From: Lacipirellula limnantheis
GTDB taxonomy: Bacteria; Planctomycetota; Planctomycetia; Pirellulales; Lacipirellulaceae
DNA: 64,000 nucleotides
Direction: 5' to 3'
Assembly: GCF_007746075.1 (NCBI RefSeq)
Contig: NZ_CP036339.1
Coordinates: 806,001-870,000, forward strand
A program made the position numbers and the translations under genes. The notes beneath the pieces were generated by a model. That model was given only the letters and a program-made list of their open reading frames with translations. It searched no databases and had not been told where the DNA came from. Shown piece after piece: positions 45,607 through 54,481 of this stretch; the first letter of the stretch is position 1, and each line of letters begins with the position of its first letter.

Positions 45607-47262
45607 ATGTCCCCCTCTGAATACCCAGCAGTGAACACCTCGCGCGCGATGCAGGCGCTGCTCGTTGTCATCATCGCCCTTGCGCTGCTAGCAAGTTCAC
45701 GTCTGCAGGGCCTGCTGCTGAACACCGCGCTGCTCTCCATCGGCACGCTGGCAATCGCGTTGCCTTTGGGTGCGATTTTTGGTCTCGCCATCGCGAAGAT
45801 AGATCTTCCCGGCTTTCGAGCGCTCGCTTGGCTCCTTGCTGCGCTGCTGTTCGTCCCTCTCTATGTACAAGCCACCGCGTGGAGCGGCGCGTTCGGAACC
45901 GGCGGCTGGCTGACGCAATGGCTCGCTGGCGAGACGTACGCCTCGCCCTGGTTGGCGGGCTGGCGGGGAGCGATCTGGATTCATGCGATGGGCGCCATTC
46001 CCTGGATCGCGCTCCTGGGCGCCGCCTCGCTACGCACGGTCGAACGCCGGCTGGAAGAGGAGTCGCTCCTGGATGCGTCGCCCCCTGCCGTGTTGGTGCA
46101 CGTGTCGCTGCCGCGCGGGGCGGGCGGTTTTTGGGCGGGAGCAATTTGGGTCGTCATCGTCTGCGCCACCGAGATCGCGGTGACCGACCTCTTTCAGATT
46201 CGCACGTTTGCGGAAGAGATTTACACCGAGGCGACGCTCGGCCCGCTGGGAGCCTTACCCGACGGGTTGCTGAGCTCCGATTTGGCCGTCGGCGTGGCGA
46301 TTATCGCCGCCGTCGTTGGCGTGGCGCTCTTACTGACGCTTCCCTGGTTGCCGATGGCGGCGACGGTCGCCGTCGAACAACCCTGGAAGTGGCGGCCGCG
46401 GCCCGCTGCGCGCTGGTGGATTGCCGGCAGCATCTGGTTGCTAGCCGGATTGATGCTCGCACCGCCGCTAGCGTCGCTGATTTGGAAGTCAGGCATCGCC
46501 GTCGCGCAGCACGACGGCGGATTTAAGCGTTCCTGGTCGCTGGCCAAGGCGGTCGCCATGGTCGCCCACAGCCCCTGGGAACACCGCCGTGAATGGGGTT
46601 GGTCGCTGATGATCGGCGTGATGGCGATGGCGGCAACGACGTCGCTCGGCATCTTGCTGGCGTGGCTCGCCGGTCGGCCGCGGTGGGGCTGGGGGCTGGC
46701 GGCAGCCGTGACGCTGGCGATCGCCGTGCCGGCGCCGCTCTGGGGCGTCTGGGCCATCGACCTCCTGAACCATCCTCCCAACTCCGTCTGGGCTCCGCTG
46801 ACGGTGTTGTACGACCGGACCTTGTTCGCGCCTGCGGCGCTGCAGACGATCCGCGCCTTGCCAATCGTGGGACTCTGGTTGTGGTCTCAACTGGCGAGCG
46901 TGCCGCGCGACCTGCTCGAAGCTGCCCGCAGCGAAGGGGCTGGCCCCGTCGCACGACTCTACCGCGTAGCGCTGCCCCTCCGCCGCTGGAGCGTCGCTGC
47001 CGGCGCCGGCATGGCATTGGTGCTGGCCATGGGCGAACTCTCGGCGTCTCTGCTCGTCCTCCCGCCCGGCGTGACGACGATCTCCGTCCGGATTTTTCAA
47101 CTCCTTCACTACGGCGTCGACGACCGCGTCGCCGCGCTCGCCCTCTCGGTCTTTGCCGCGATGACCGCGCTGGCGGCGCTAACGGCCGTGGTCGTCGCTG
47201 GGCGCCGCCGCCACGCTCCTGCAGCCATCGGCTCCGAAACAGATTTCACCGCTAGCCAGTAA
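45607..47262 (+). CDS. Two-domain ABC permease of the iron(III)/thiamine type
   Basis: A 551-residue integral membrane protein with about twelve hydrophobic segments in two homologous halves, like FbpB/AfuB or ThiP permeases. The coupling (EAA) loop is clear in the second half (LEAARSEGAGPVARLYRVALPL) and degenerate in the first (LLDASPPAVLVHVSLPRGAG). Such permeases work with a periplasmic substrate-binding protein and a cytoplasmic ATPase; neither is adjacent, so the transporter's other parts must be elsewhere. The ABC ATPase at 51460 is of a different, export-type subfamily and is unlikely to be the partner. The substrate is probably iron(III) by family, not by direct evidence. Confidence 0.85.
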   Translation: MSPSEYPAVNTSRAMQALLVVIIALALLASSRLQGLLLNTALLSIGTLAIALPLGAIFGLAIAKIDLPGFRALAWLLAALLFVPLYVQATAWSGAFGTGGWLTQWLAGETYASPWLAGWRGAIWIHAMGAIPWIALLGAASLRTVERRLEEESLLDASPPAVLVHVSLPRGAGGFWAGAIWVVIVCATEIAVTDLFQIRTFAEEIYTEATLGPLGALPDGLLSSDLAVGVAIIAAVVGVALLLTLPWLPMAATVAVEQPWKWRPRPAARWWIAGSIWLLAGLMLAPPLASLIWKSGIAVAQHDGGFKRSWSLAKAVAMVAHSPWEHRREWGWSLMIGVMAMAATTSLGILLAWLAGRPRWGWGLAAAVTLAIAVPAPLWGVWAIDLLNHPPNSVWAPLTVLYDRTLFAPAALQTIRALPIVGLWLWSQLASVPRDLLEAARSEGAGPVARLYRVALPLRRWSVAAGAGMALVLAMGELSASLLVLPPGVTTISVRIFQLLHYGVDDRVAALALSVFAAMTALAALTAVVVAGRRRHAPAAIGSETDFTASQ

Positions 47263-47326
47263 CCAACAATCCTCTGGCTCCTCCCCCCTTGAAGGGAGCG
47301 CTGGGGTGCATTCTTAAAAGCTGTTG

Positions 47327-47740
47327 CTAGGAAAGCTTATCTGGCGAGCTATCAAGACCATGCCTGGCTCGCTTGAGTCTAAAAATCCTTGCCCTGTTAT
47401 AGCGCTGCAGCATGATGGGATAAATGTCCCAGATGAGGACCGCGAAGAAGATGGCAATTAGCCAGATATACTCGCTCCGCAAATAGAGCCAAACCATCAT
47501 GGCCAGGCCAACCGCGAGACTGCACAGGTGCACGAATTCGTTGAACCGTGTGCGGGCTTCCCATTCGATCGCCGAATCAAAATCCCTTACATTCCTGAAA
47601 CTTGGATCGGAAACCCTGCGCCTTTGATTCCAGTAGTCGCCCTGCGCGGCAAGTCGCTTGAACCGGCGGATGCCCAATCGTTCGTAGAACCGACCGTCAC
47701 GCTCAAATTCCCATAAGGCGAAATAGCGTAGGTTTCTCAT
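47327..47740 (-). CDS. Small membrane protein resembling CrtO-type acyltransferases
   Basis: A 137-residue protein with two hydrophobic segments (about 69-86 and 92-110). The opening WEFERDGRFYERLGIRRFKR and the closing YPIMLQRYNRARIFRLKR are the two conserved ends of the glycosyl-4,4'-diaponeurosporenoate acyltransferase (CrtO) family of carotenoid tailoring enzymes. The family link is by motif recognition only; no other carotenoid gene is near, so the real substrate may be different. It is convergent with the ABC permease and AT-richer than it. If the family call is wrong, it is an uncharacterised two-helix membrane protein. Confidence 0.6.
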   Translation of the reverse strand: MRNLRYFALWEFERDGRFYERLGIRRFKRLAAQGDYWNQRRRVSDPSFRNVRDFDSAIEWEARTRFNEFVHLCSLAVGLAMMVWLYLRSEYIWLIAIFFAVLIWDIYPIMLQRYNRARIFRLKRARHGLDSSPDKLS

Positions 47741-48295
47741 TTGACTGTCGGGAAACTACCAAGCTTCCATCTAGTTCGTATGCCCATCACGATAGCGGTT
47801 CAAGGGGAACATTGCACCAGAATCAGGCCGCCGCGACTCTCCAGTATCAGACCGGCGAAGGGCACGCCGCCGCATTTTCCAGAATCTTACAGTCTGAAAT
47901 TGGCCGCGCAATCAGTTGGTGTTTAGGGTGGAAATCTCACGTTCTTTGGCAACCATATTTCACAGTATTTCCGGCCGCCACTTCTCGATCGCAAAAGGCT
48001 TGCTTGTGATGGGCGGCGCACCCGCCGGATTTGTCCATTTTGTCGCGAGATGGCCACGAAAACCAGTTGGCTGCCTTGGCCGACATGGCCGACTCGGTCG
48101 CCTCGCTCGGGCGAGGGGCGCCGCTGGCATTCTGCCGGCCGACGTGCCAAGCGACTGACGTTGATCACGGCAGCATCTTGGCTCACCGGTTGGCAATCCC
48201 GGCCTGAACAGAACGAACGTAATGTGTACCGCCGTCAAAGACTCGCTAGAATCAGTCCTGGCCGAGTGGAGGTCCGCGTCGGGGAGGTTCAGAGC
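47741..48295. other. Divergent intergenic region without a recognised gene
   Basis: The first 260 bases are AT-richer than the window average, the rest GC-rich. An open frame extends from 48050 into the next gene, but its early residues look non-coding (Arg/Trp/Ser-rich, no family) and the ribosome-binding site at 48281-48287 argues for a start at 48296. No RNA gene was recognised. Confidence 0.45.
48281..48287 (+). promoter_or_regulatory. Ribosome-binding site setting start 48296
   Basis: GGGGAGG ends eight bases before the ATG at 48296, which directly precedes a lipoprotein-type signal sequence. Confidence 0.65.
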
Positions 48296-50950
48296 ATGAG
48301 GATGGATGGCTGCCGATCGTCGTGCGCCGGTGCTGCGCGCCGCTGGAACACGTCGCTGCTGCTCGCACTATTCGCCCTCACGTCGCTCACTGGCTGCGGC
48401 GGCTGCAACCAAACTCCGGCCCAGCAGGCCGCTGCGAAAAAGGCCCGCGAGCAGGCAGAGATCGCCGAGGCCAAAAAGCGAGCCGAGGAGGAAAAGAAGA
48501 ACAAGCCGTTCGTCATCGGCCGGCTTACGCCGTTGCTGAGCGAAAATCTCATCGAGACCGAGGAAGGGTTCTCGTTGCGGTTGGCCAAGCCGGGGCACTG
48601 GACGACGACGATCCAGCCGATGAAGGCGAACCTCGCCGATTTCGAGGGGCGCATCACGATCGCCGCCGTCGACCCCAGCGGCACGCCGATGGCGATCCCG
48701 CACACCCCATACGAGATGACCTCAAGTCGTCCCGCCGTCCTCGCCAAGGGACGCGGCAAGCGCGTCGAGAACGAGCTCCTCATCCCCAGCAACGCAGAAA
48801 AGCTCAATGTTGTTTCGGAATTGCTGAACAACGCCGGCAGCCTTGCTGACGCCCCGCTAACCGAACCGTGGACGCTGATGCCCTCGCATCAGTACTTCTT
48901 CATCGTGCTGGCCCGCGAGCCGGCGCGTTATGGGTTTCTCAAGGTGACCGACGCCGTGAAGGCGCCGTTTCAGGATCTCAATGGTACGGAGATCCCCCAT
49001 TACCGCGTTGTACTGGCCGACGGCAACAAGCCCTTGCCGCTGCCGCCGAACGTCCTGACCTGGACGAGCGTCGCCTACGTCGTGTGGGATGAAGTGAATC
49101 TCGATCGGCTCGATCCCGCGCAACAGGAAGCGCTGGTCGATTGGATTCACTGGGGGGGACGACTGATCATCAACGGTCCTGATTCGCTCGACAGCTTGAG
49201 GGCGAGCTTCTTGAAGGACTATCTGCCCGCCGACGTCGGCGAGCGCATCGCATTCGATCAGGCCGCGATCGACGACTTTTCCAATGGGTGGAGCCAGCGG
49301 CCCGCGGGCAAGCCGCTAAAGCCGATCTCGGTGACCAAGCCTTGGTCGGGAGTTCAACTGAAGCCGCGCGACGGCGGGAAGGCCTTGCCGCACGCCGACA
49401 AGTTGTTCTACGAACGGCCCGTCGGCGCCGGCAGCGTCGTCGTGTCGGCCGTACAGCTGGCAGAGCGCGACTTGGTGAACTGGCCCGGGTTCGATGGCTT
49501 TTTGAACGGGGCCCTGCTACGGCGCCCGGCGCGGGAGTTCACGGTTGATGGCGACGATGTCGGGCTCCAGTCGTTCTGGGTCGACGCGAAGGAACGGGTC
49601 CGTGACGCCTACTTTACGACGCCGTTACGCTGGTTCGCGCGCGATGCCGCGACCTCGGCCAACGCCCGCGACGTGGCGACGCCGGTCAACGCTTCAAATC
49701 AGTACTACGGTTGGCAAGGGGGCGCGGCAATGCCCGAGACGTCGCTCGTGGTCGACCGCGCCGGCGGGCTCGGCGAATGGAACGAGTTTGGCCCCGTCTC
49801 CGAGGCGGGCCGTGACGCCTTGGTCGACGCCGCTGGCGTCCGCGTGCCGGCGGCAAGCTTTGTCGTCATTTGTTTGGCGGTTTACCTGGTGGTGCTGGTC
49901 CCGCTGAACTGGATGGTCTTCTACGCCCTGGGCCGCGTCGAGTGGGCGTGGATCAGCGCTCCGCTCATCGCCCTGGCCGGAACGATGGCCGTCGTGCGCC
50001 AGGCGCAGCTCGACATCGGTTTCGTGCGGTCGCAGACGGAAATTGCGCTCATGGAATTGCAGGGGGACCTGCCGCGCGGGCATCTGACGCGCTACACGGC
50101 GATTTACTCCTCCTTATCCGATACCTACGACCTAGAGTTCGAGAACAGCTCGGCCGTGGCCTCGCCCTTCCCTCGCGACGAAACATGGACTCCGGCCATC
50201 GGCGATGTATTGTCGACTGTCGCGTTTGAAAAATACGACCAGCCGAGGCTGCGCGGCGTGGAAGTCTCTTCTGCCAGCACGCAGATGATTCATAGCGAGC
50301 AGATGTTGCCGCTCGATGGTCCAATCCGCCTCTATTCGCCGAGCAACAATCCGCGGCTGTTGCAGATCGAAAACAAGTCAGGCTTCAATCTATCCGACGT
50401 GGCGATCGTCTTCCGCGATGGGAGCAACGCCGTGGAGCCGGCGAAGGTCACGCGGGCTGATGGCGCCGCGGAGTCGCCTGATGAAGTTCAGCGTCAAGGC
50501 TGGAACAAACTAAAGGGCTTTTGGCTGGGCGATTTCAAGAGCGGCACGGCCCTCCCTCTGCCGCCGCTGCAACCGCTCGCGGTCGCCAAGGGAGAGTTGC
50601 CCTTCGCCGCGGAACGTGCACGTTCCACTCAGCTTACGAGCGGCGAACGGCTTAACATCGATCCGCTCTTGCGGATGGCCTTCTGGTTCCCGCAGCTTGA
50701 CGATCCGATCCACGGCAGCCGCGACGAGTACCGCCTGATCGGGCGCATCGACGAGGTCCTGCCCGGCAGCGTCGTCTCTCCCACCGCGTCGCAGACGACC
50801 GGCGCGACGGTGGTGTTGGCTCATCTGCGACGCAGCGACGCCCCCTTCCCCGGCGTCGACAAAAACAGTCCGCTCGATGTTCAACCCCAAGGGCGGAAGA
50901 ATGCCTACGAATTCGAGGACGAAATGCCTGATCCATCGGAGGGGAATTGA
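48296..50950 (+). CDS. Large membrane-anchored planctomycete protein, probable ABC-exporter accessory
   Basis: An 884-residue protein. N-terminal signal with lipobox-like end (LLALFALTSLTGCGGC), then a Lys/Glu/Ala-rich helix. A large extracytoplasmic region follows, with a GATase/ThuA-like segment around 245-300 (VVWDEVNLDRLDPAQQEALV, WIHWGGRLIINGPDSLD). Two hydrophobic helices at about 521-565 (FVVICLAVYLVVLVPLNWMV, ISAPLIALAGTMAVV) anchor it, and a beta-rich region fills the rest. This plan recurs in planctomycete loci beside ABC-2-type ATPases, where it may handle an exported substrate; the exact role is unknown. The expected next gene, the ABC ATPase, is separated from it by the GxxExxY unit, and no ABC-2 permease gene is present. 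Confidence 0.75.
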   Translation: MRMDGCRSSCAGAARRWNTSLLLALFALTSLTGCGGCNQTPAQQAAAKKAREQAEIAEAKKRAEEEKKNKPFVIGRLTPLLSENLIETEEGFSLRLAKPGHWTTTIQPMKANLADFEGRITIAAVDPSGTPMAIPHTPYEMTSSRPAVLAKGRGKRVENELLIPSNAEKLNVVSELLNNAGSLADAPLTEPWTLMPSHQYFFIVLAREPARYGFLKVTDAVKAPFQDLNGTEIPHYRVVLADGNKPLPLPPNVLTWTSVAYVVWDEVNLDRLDPAQQEALVDWIHWGGRLIINGPDSLDSLRASFLKDYLPADVGERIAFDQAAIDDFSNGWSQRPAGKPLKPISVTKPWSGVQLKPRDGGKALPHADKLFYERPVGAGSVVVSAVQLAERDLVNWPGFDGFLNGALLRRPAREFTVDGDDVGLQSFWVDAKERVRDAYFTTPLRWFARDAATSANARDVATPVNASNQYYGWQGGAAMPETSLVVDRAGGLGEWNEFGPVSEAGRDALVDAAGVRVPAASFVVICLAVYLVVLVPLNWMVFYALGRVEWAWISAPLIALAGTMAVVRQAQLDIGFVRSQTEIALMELQGDLPRGHLTRYTAIYSSLSDTYDLEFENSSAVASPFPRDETWTPAIGDVLSTVAFEKYDQPRLRGVEVSSASTQMIHSEQMLPLDGPIRLYSPSNNPRLLQIENKSGFNLSDVAIVFRDGSNAVEPAKVTRADGAAESPDEVQRQGWNKLKGFWLGDFKSGTALPLPPLQPLAVAKGELPFAAERARSTQLTSGERLNIDPLLRMAFWFPQLDDPIHGSRDEYRLIGRIDEVLPGSVVSPTASQTTGATVVLAHLRRSDAPFPGVDKNSPLDVQPQGRKNAYEFEDEMPDPSEGN

Positions 50951-51448
50951 CCACGAAGTCAGAAAGGCACAAAGGAAACACGAAGAAGAAATGTCTATAT
51001 GAGCGATTTTGATGCAATCAGTGAGTCAACGGAGCTAGCAGCCAAATCGATCGTTGATTCCTGCTACAAGGTTCATTCAGCACTTGGACCTGGACTATTG
51101 GAGTCCGTATATGAGAGTTGCCTCGTCCAAGAGTTAACGCGCCGAGGCTTAAAATGCCAGCGACAGGTTCCGGTTGATATCGAGTATGAGGGATTGCGGA
51201 TCGACGGCGGACTTCGAATCGATTTGCTCGTTGAAGACGCCGTGGTCGTGGAGCTAAAAGCCGTTGATGAGATGATCCCAGTTTTCGAAGCCCAACTGCT
51301 AACCTACCTGAAACTTGCAAAGAAACGACTTGGATTTCTGGTTAACTTCAATTCCCCCCTGATGAAGCAAGGCCTAAGGAGAATGGTTCGCTAACAACGT
51401 TCTCTATTCTTCTTAGTGATTATCTTCGTGTCTTTGAGCCTTCGTGGT
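50950..51448 (+). mobile_element. Repeat-flanked GxxExxY unit (putative small mobile element)
   Basis: ACCACGAAG (50950-50958) is matched in inverse by CTTCGTGGT (51440-51448). Inside the left arm come CACAAAGG and AACACGAAGAAGAA; inside the right arm, read inversely, CAAAGACACGAAG and AAGAAGAA. The arms enclose exactly one gene, the GxxExxY protein. The left arm begins on the last base of the previous stop codon and the right arm ends 11 bases before the next start codon. No target-site duplication or transposase was found, so mobility is inferred from placement, composition and the repeat arms. Confidence 0.55.
50999..51394 (+). CDS. GxxExxY family protein
   Basis: A 131-residue protein with the family-defining motif Gly-Leu-Leu-Glu-Ser-Val-Tyr (near residue 32-38), preceded by YKVHSALGPG and followed by CLVQELTRRGLKCQRQVPVD, the usual family order. 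The later part RIDLLVEDAVVVELKAVDEM has the Asp ... Glu-x-Lys spacing of PD-(D/E)xK nuclease-like folds, so a nuclease-like fold is possible; biochemical function of the family is unknown to me. Two counted 60-base lines at its 5' end are 47% GC, against 58% in a counted line of the next gene. It lies between two genes that look like one operon and is enclosed by inverted repeat arms. Confidence 0.88.
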   Translation: MSDFDAISESTELAAKSIVDSCYKVHSALGPGLLESVYESCLVQELTRRGLKCQRQVPVDIEYEGLRIDGGLRIDLLVEDAVVVELKAVDEMIPVFEAQLLTYLKLAKKRLGFLVNFNSPLMKQGLRRMVR

Positions 51449-51459
51449 TAGTCCCCCAC

Positions 51460-52386
51460 ATGATCGAACTAAAGAACTTCGGCAAGCAATACGGCGACTT
51501 CACCGCCGTCGAAAACCTCAATCTCAAGATCGAGGCGGGGGAGATGTTCGGCTTCATCGGCCCCAATGGAGCCGGCAAGAGTACGACGATCCGCTTCCTG
51601 GCAACTCTCCTCAAGGCGAGCCACGGCGAAGGCACGGTTAATGGCCATAGCGTGACCAAGGATCCCATCTCGGTGCGACGCAGCGTCGGCTACATGCCCG
51701 ATAACTTTGGCGTCTACGACGGAATGAAGGTGTGGGAGTTCCTCGATTTCTTCGCCGTCGCCTATCAAGTCCCCCGGGCACGGCGGAAAGCCGTCCTCTC
51801 CGACGTGCTGGAGCTGCTCGATCTGACCCATAAGCGAGACGACTTCGTCAACGGACTCTCGCGCGGCATGAAGCAACGGCTCTGTCTCGCCAAGACGCTC
51901 GTTCACGATCCGCCCGTGCTGATTCTGGACGAACCGTCCAGCGGGCTCGATCCGCGGGCCCGCTTAGAAGTGAAGGCCTTGCTGAAAGAATTGCGCCGAA
52001 TGGGAAAGACGATTCTCATCTCGAGCCACATTCTCACCGAGTTGGCCGACTGCTGCACGTCGATCGGCATTATCGAGCGCGGACAACTTCTGCTCCATGG
52101 CCCCATCGAGAAAGTGTATCGTCAGATTCAGCGAAATCGGACGCTGGAGGTGAGGTTTTCTGGCGACACCGCAGCGGGCCTGAGCCTGATTCGCAGCGAT
52201 CCCAAAGTGCGGCAAGTCATCGAAGATACTCGGAGTTGCACGGTCGAACTCGACGGCGGCGACGACGACGTGCAGCGGTTGCTGCGGCAACTTGCCGTCG
52301 CCGAGTGTGGCCTCGTCTCGTTCGCCGACAAAGAGCCGACGCTGGAAGACGTCTTTATGCTGGTGACCAAAGGACTAGTCACCTAG
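51460..52386 (+). CDS. ABC transporter ATPase, ABC-2 export type
   Basis: A 308-residue ABC ATPase of normal length. Walker A is GPNGAGKST (34-42), the signature is LSRGMKQ (133-139) and Walker B is VLILDE (153-158) followed by PSSGLDPRARLEVK and the switch SSHILTELAD. The 90-residue C-terminal extension is typical of CcmA/NodI-like exporters. It should work with an ABC-2 permease, which is not encoded nearby. No ribosome-binding site precedes the ATG: the upstream bases are the right arm of the GxxExxY unit, consistent with loss of the original leader. Its last eight bases overlap the convergent mobB gene. Confidence 0.93.
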   Translation: MIELKNFGKQYGDFTAVENLNLKIEAGEMFGFIGPNGAGKSTTIRFLATLLKASHGEGTVNGHSVTKDPISVRRSVGYMPDNFGVYDGMKVWEFLDFFAVAYQVPRARRKAVLSDVLELLDLTHKRDDFVNGLSRGMKQRLCLAKTLVHDPPVLILDEPSSGLDPRARLEVKALLKELRRMGKTILISSHILTELADCCTSIGIIERGQLLLHGPIEKVYRQIQRNRTLEVRFSGDTAAGLSLIRSDPKVRQVIEDTRSCTVELDGGDDDVQRLLRQLAVAECGLVSFADKEPTLEDVFMLVTKGLVT

Positions 52387-52930
52387 GCGCCGCTGCTTCT
52401 GCGACGCCCGCTGCGGGCGGCGTCAGATTGGCTAGTCGCAGCACCGTCGCCGCGACCGCCGCGACGTCGCTCCGCGGCACGCGCAGCACCGGAACGTCGA
52501 CGGCGTCGTCCGTGATCACCGCGCGGATCTGCGGGTCGCTGAGCGCCATCGGTTCGGAACCCATGGCCTGACGCCAAACTTCGATCTTGGTTCCCCGGCA
52601 GCCGGTGTCGCCTTCCACCAAGACCAAATCGCAGCCCGCAAAATGGGGCTCGAACGCCGCGTACCGATCCGCCGCCGCGGCGCTGCCGACGGCATGCTCG
52701 TCCGGCGGCCAGAAGACGGCGTTCAGCGAACGTGACAGGATGCCGGAGACGCTGGCTCCCGCCTCTCGGTGGCGATGCGAATCTTTTCCTGGCGTATCGA
52801 GTTCGTGGGCGTGATGCGTGTGCTTAATCGTCCCGACGCATAGACCCTGGCCTGCAAGGTGGGCCACAAGTTCCACCAGCAGCGTCGTCTTGCCGTGATT
52901 TTTCCGTCCGAGGATGTGAATTCGATTCAT
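52379..52930 (-). CDS. mobB: Molybdopterin-guanine dinucleotide synthesis protein MobB
   Basis: A 183-residue P-loop GTPase. The Walker A is the MobB-type GRKNHGKTTLL (8-18), followed by TIKHTHHAHELDTPGKDSHR and REAGA, the conserved His/Asp region, and LVLVEGDTG as the later Asp/Glu motif. MobB assists MobA in attaching GMP to molybdopterin to make the bis-MGD cofactor. No other molybdenum-cofactor gene is in the window. It overlaps the convergent ABC ATPase gene by eight bases, and the next gene downstream of its promoter side is divergent. Confidence 0.9.
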   Translation of the reverse strand: MNRIHILGRKNHGKTTLLVELVAHLAGQGLCVGTIKHTHHAHELDTPGKDSHRHREAGASVSGILSRSLNAVFWPPDEHAVGSAAAADRYAAFEPHFAGCDLVLVEGDTGCRGTKIEVWRQAMGSEPMALSDPQIRAVITDDAVDVPVLRVPRSDVAAVAATVLRLANLTPPAAGVAEAAAPR

Positions 52931-53136
52931 AAGCGGCGCGTCGCGGAGCGAGAAGAAACGATGACTTGAAGACCAGCCGAATTCGATCGATTAGCAGGAT
53001 GGCGCCGGCTGCAGCGGGCAGGCTGGCGCGATTGCGAGGCCCGCTCCAAGATAGACCTCGCGGTCGCCCTGCGATATGCGACTCGTAACCTAAGTTTGCA
53101 TGAATGGAGACATAGCACCAAGGCGGCGGACATTCT

Positions 53137-54459
53137 ATGCGCACCAGCACCCTCGAACCACCCAAAGACGACCTCTTAGAGGCCTTGTTGGGCGGCGACT
53201 CGTTCCGTCCTGCTGAGCCGCAAACAATCGAACAAACTGGCCTCTCGCCGGTCGTCATCGAGTCCCTGATCCTGAAGTTCTTGATGCAGGTCGGATCAGC
53301 GTCGGGTCGCGAGATCGCCGGGCGCCTGTGCCTCCCGTTTCGCTTGCTCGAAGAGTTGTTGCTCGGCCTGCGTGGTCGCCAGCTGTTGGTCCACAAGGGA
53401 CAGTCCCAGCTGAGCGACTACCTCTACGCCCTCACCGACGTGGGGAGCGATCGAGCTCGCGTCGCGGCCGCCGCTTGTAGCTACGTCGGCCCCGCGCCGG
53501 TGCCGCTGGAAGACTATATCGTTTCGGTCGAAGCCCAGACCATCCGCGCCGAAGCGGTCCGCCGCCGCGAGGTGGAAGAAGCGTTCAGCGACGTGTCGGT
53601 CGACGGCGCAACGATGGACCTGTTGGGGCCGGCCATCAACTCGGGCGCGGGGCTGTTTCTCTATGGCTACCCGGGCAACGGCAAGACGACGATCGCCAAG
53701 CGGATCACCCGCTGCTTTGGCCAGTATCTCTGGATTCCCCAAGCGATCGTCGAAGACGGGCAATTCATCAAGCTCTACGACGCCGCGTTTCACGAAGTCG
53801 TCCGTTCAAGCGAATCAAACATCTTGAAGTCTGCCGGGCACGACGCGCGGTGGATTAAGATTCGTCGCCCCACGGTCGTCGTCGGCGGCGAGTTGACGAT
53901 GGATTGCCTGGAAATTCGCCACGACGCGGCGGCAAACGTCAGCGAAGCGTCGCTGCAAATGAAGAGTAACGGCGGCTGTTTGTTGATCGACGACTTCGGA
54001 CGCCAGCGAGTCGAACCGGCGGCGCTGCTCAACCGCTGGATTGTTCCTTTAGAGAATCGGCACGACTACCTGACGCTGCCCACGGGCAAAAAAATCCAAG
54101 TTCCGTTTGATCAGCTAATTATCTTTTCCACCAATCTCGAACCGACAGACCTCGCCGACGAAGCGTTCCTGCGGCGGATTCCGTACAAGATCGAGATCGT
54201 CGATCCCTCGATCGAGGAGTTCCGCAAGCTCTTCCAGTCGGCGTGTCTTTCCATGGGATGCCCCTACCAGCCCCAAGCGGTCGACTACCTCGTGCAAACC
54301 CACTATCGGCCGCATGGCCGCCCGCTGCGTCGTTGCCATGCGCGCGACCTACTTGCGGCCGCATCCAATTACAGCGTCTTCAACGACGTGCCGATGCAGC
54401 TGACGCCGCAGCTGCTCGACCGCGTCGTCAAGAGCTACTTCACCGCCCTGAACAGTTAA
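53137..54459 (+). CDS. AAA-type ATPase with N-terminal winged-helix-like domain
   Basis: A 440-residue protein, the first of a three-gene operon. Residues 35-115 look like a winged-helix domain (VIESLILKFLMQVGSASGRE, LCLPFRLLEELLLGL, DYLYALTDVGSDRA). The ATPase core follows: Walker A GYPGNGKTT (177-185), Walker B GGCLLIDDFGRQR (about 278-290), the sensor-like LIIFSTNLEPTDL and the Arg-containing RRIPYKIEI. The C-terminal helical lid ends in RRCHARDLL. The ATP-binding core resembles MoxR-like or ClpX-like AAA remodelling proteins. The next gene starts 22 bases later, so it probably acts with the kinase-tubulin protein, perhaps remodelling it. Confidence 0.85.
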   Translation: MRTSTLEPPKDDLLEALLGGDSFRPAEPQTIEQTGLSPVVIESLILKFLMQVGSASGREIAGRLCLPFRLLEELLLGLRGRQLLVHKGQSQLSDYLYALTDVGSDRARVAAAACSYVGPAPVPLEDYIVSVEAQTIRAEAVRRREVEEAFSDVSVDGATMDLLGPAINSGAGLFLYGYPGNGKTTIAKRITRCFGQYLWIPQAIVEDGQFIKLYDAAFHEVVRSSESNILKSAGHDARWIKIRRPTVVVGGELTMDCLEIRHDAAANVSEASLQMKSNGGCLLIDDFGRQRVEPAALLNRWIVPLENRHDYLTLPTGKKIQVPFDQLIIFSTNLEPTDLADEAFLRRIPYKIEIVDPSIEEFRKLFQSACLSMGCPYQPQAVDYLVQTHYRPHGRPLRRCHARDLLAAASNYSVFNDVPMQLTPQLLDRVVKSYFTALNS

Positions 54460-54481
54460 CTGCCGATCGCAGGATGCTCCC

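Noticed and set aside
48050..48295. N-terminal extension of the large membrane protein
   Set aside because: The extension would hide the lipoprotein signal inside the protein, and a strong ribosome-binding site lies at 48281-48287, directly before 48296.
50950..51448. Insertion sequence with a transposase
   Set aside because: The only gene is a GxxExxY protein without DDE or HUH transposase motifs and no target duplication was found, so only a putative mobile unit is claimed.
45607..52386. One ABC transporter made of the 45607 permease and the 51460 ATPase
   Set aside because: The permease is of the iron(III)/thiamine importer type with EAA loops, whereas the ATPase has the C-terminal extension of ABC-2 exporters; they are 4 kb apart with unrelated genes between.
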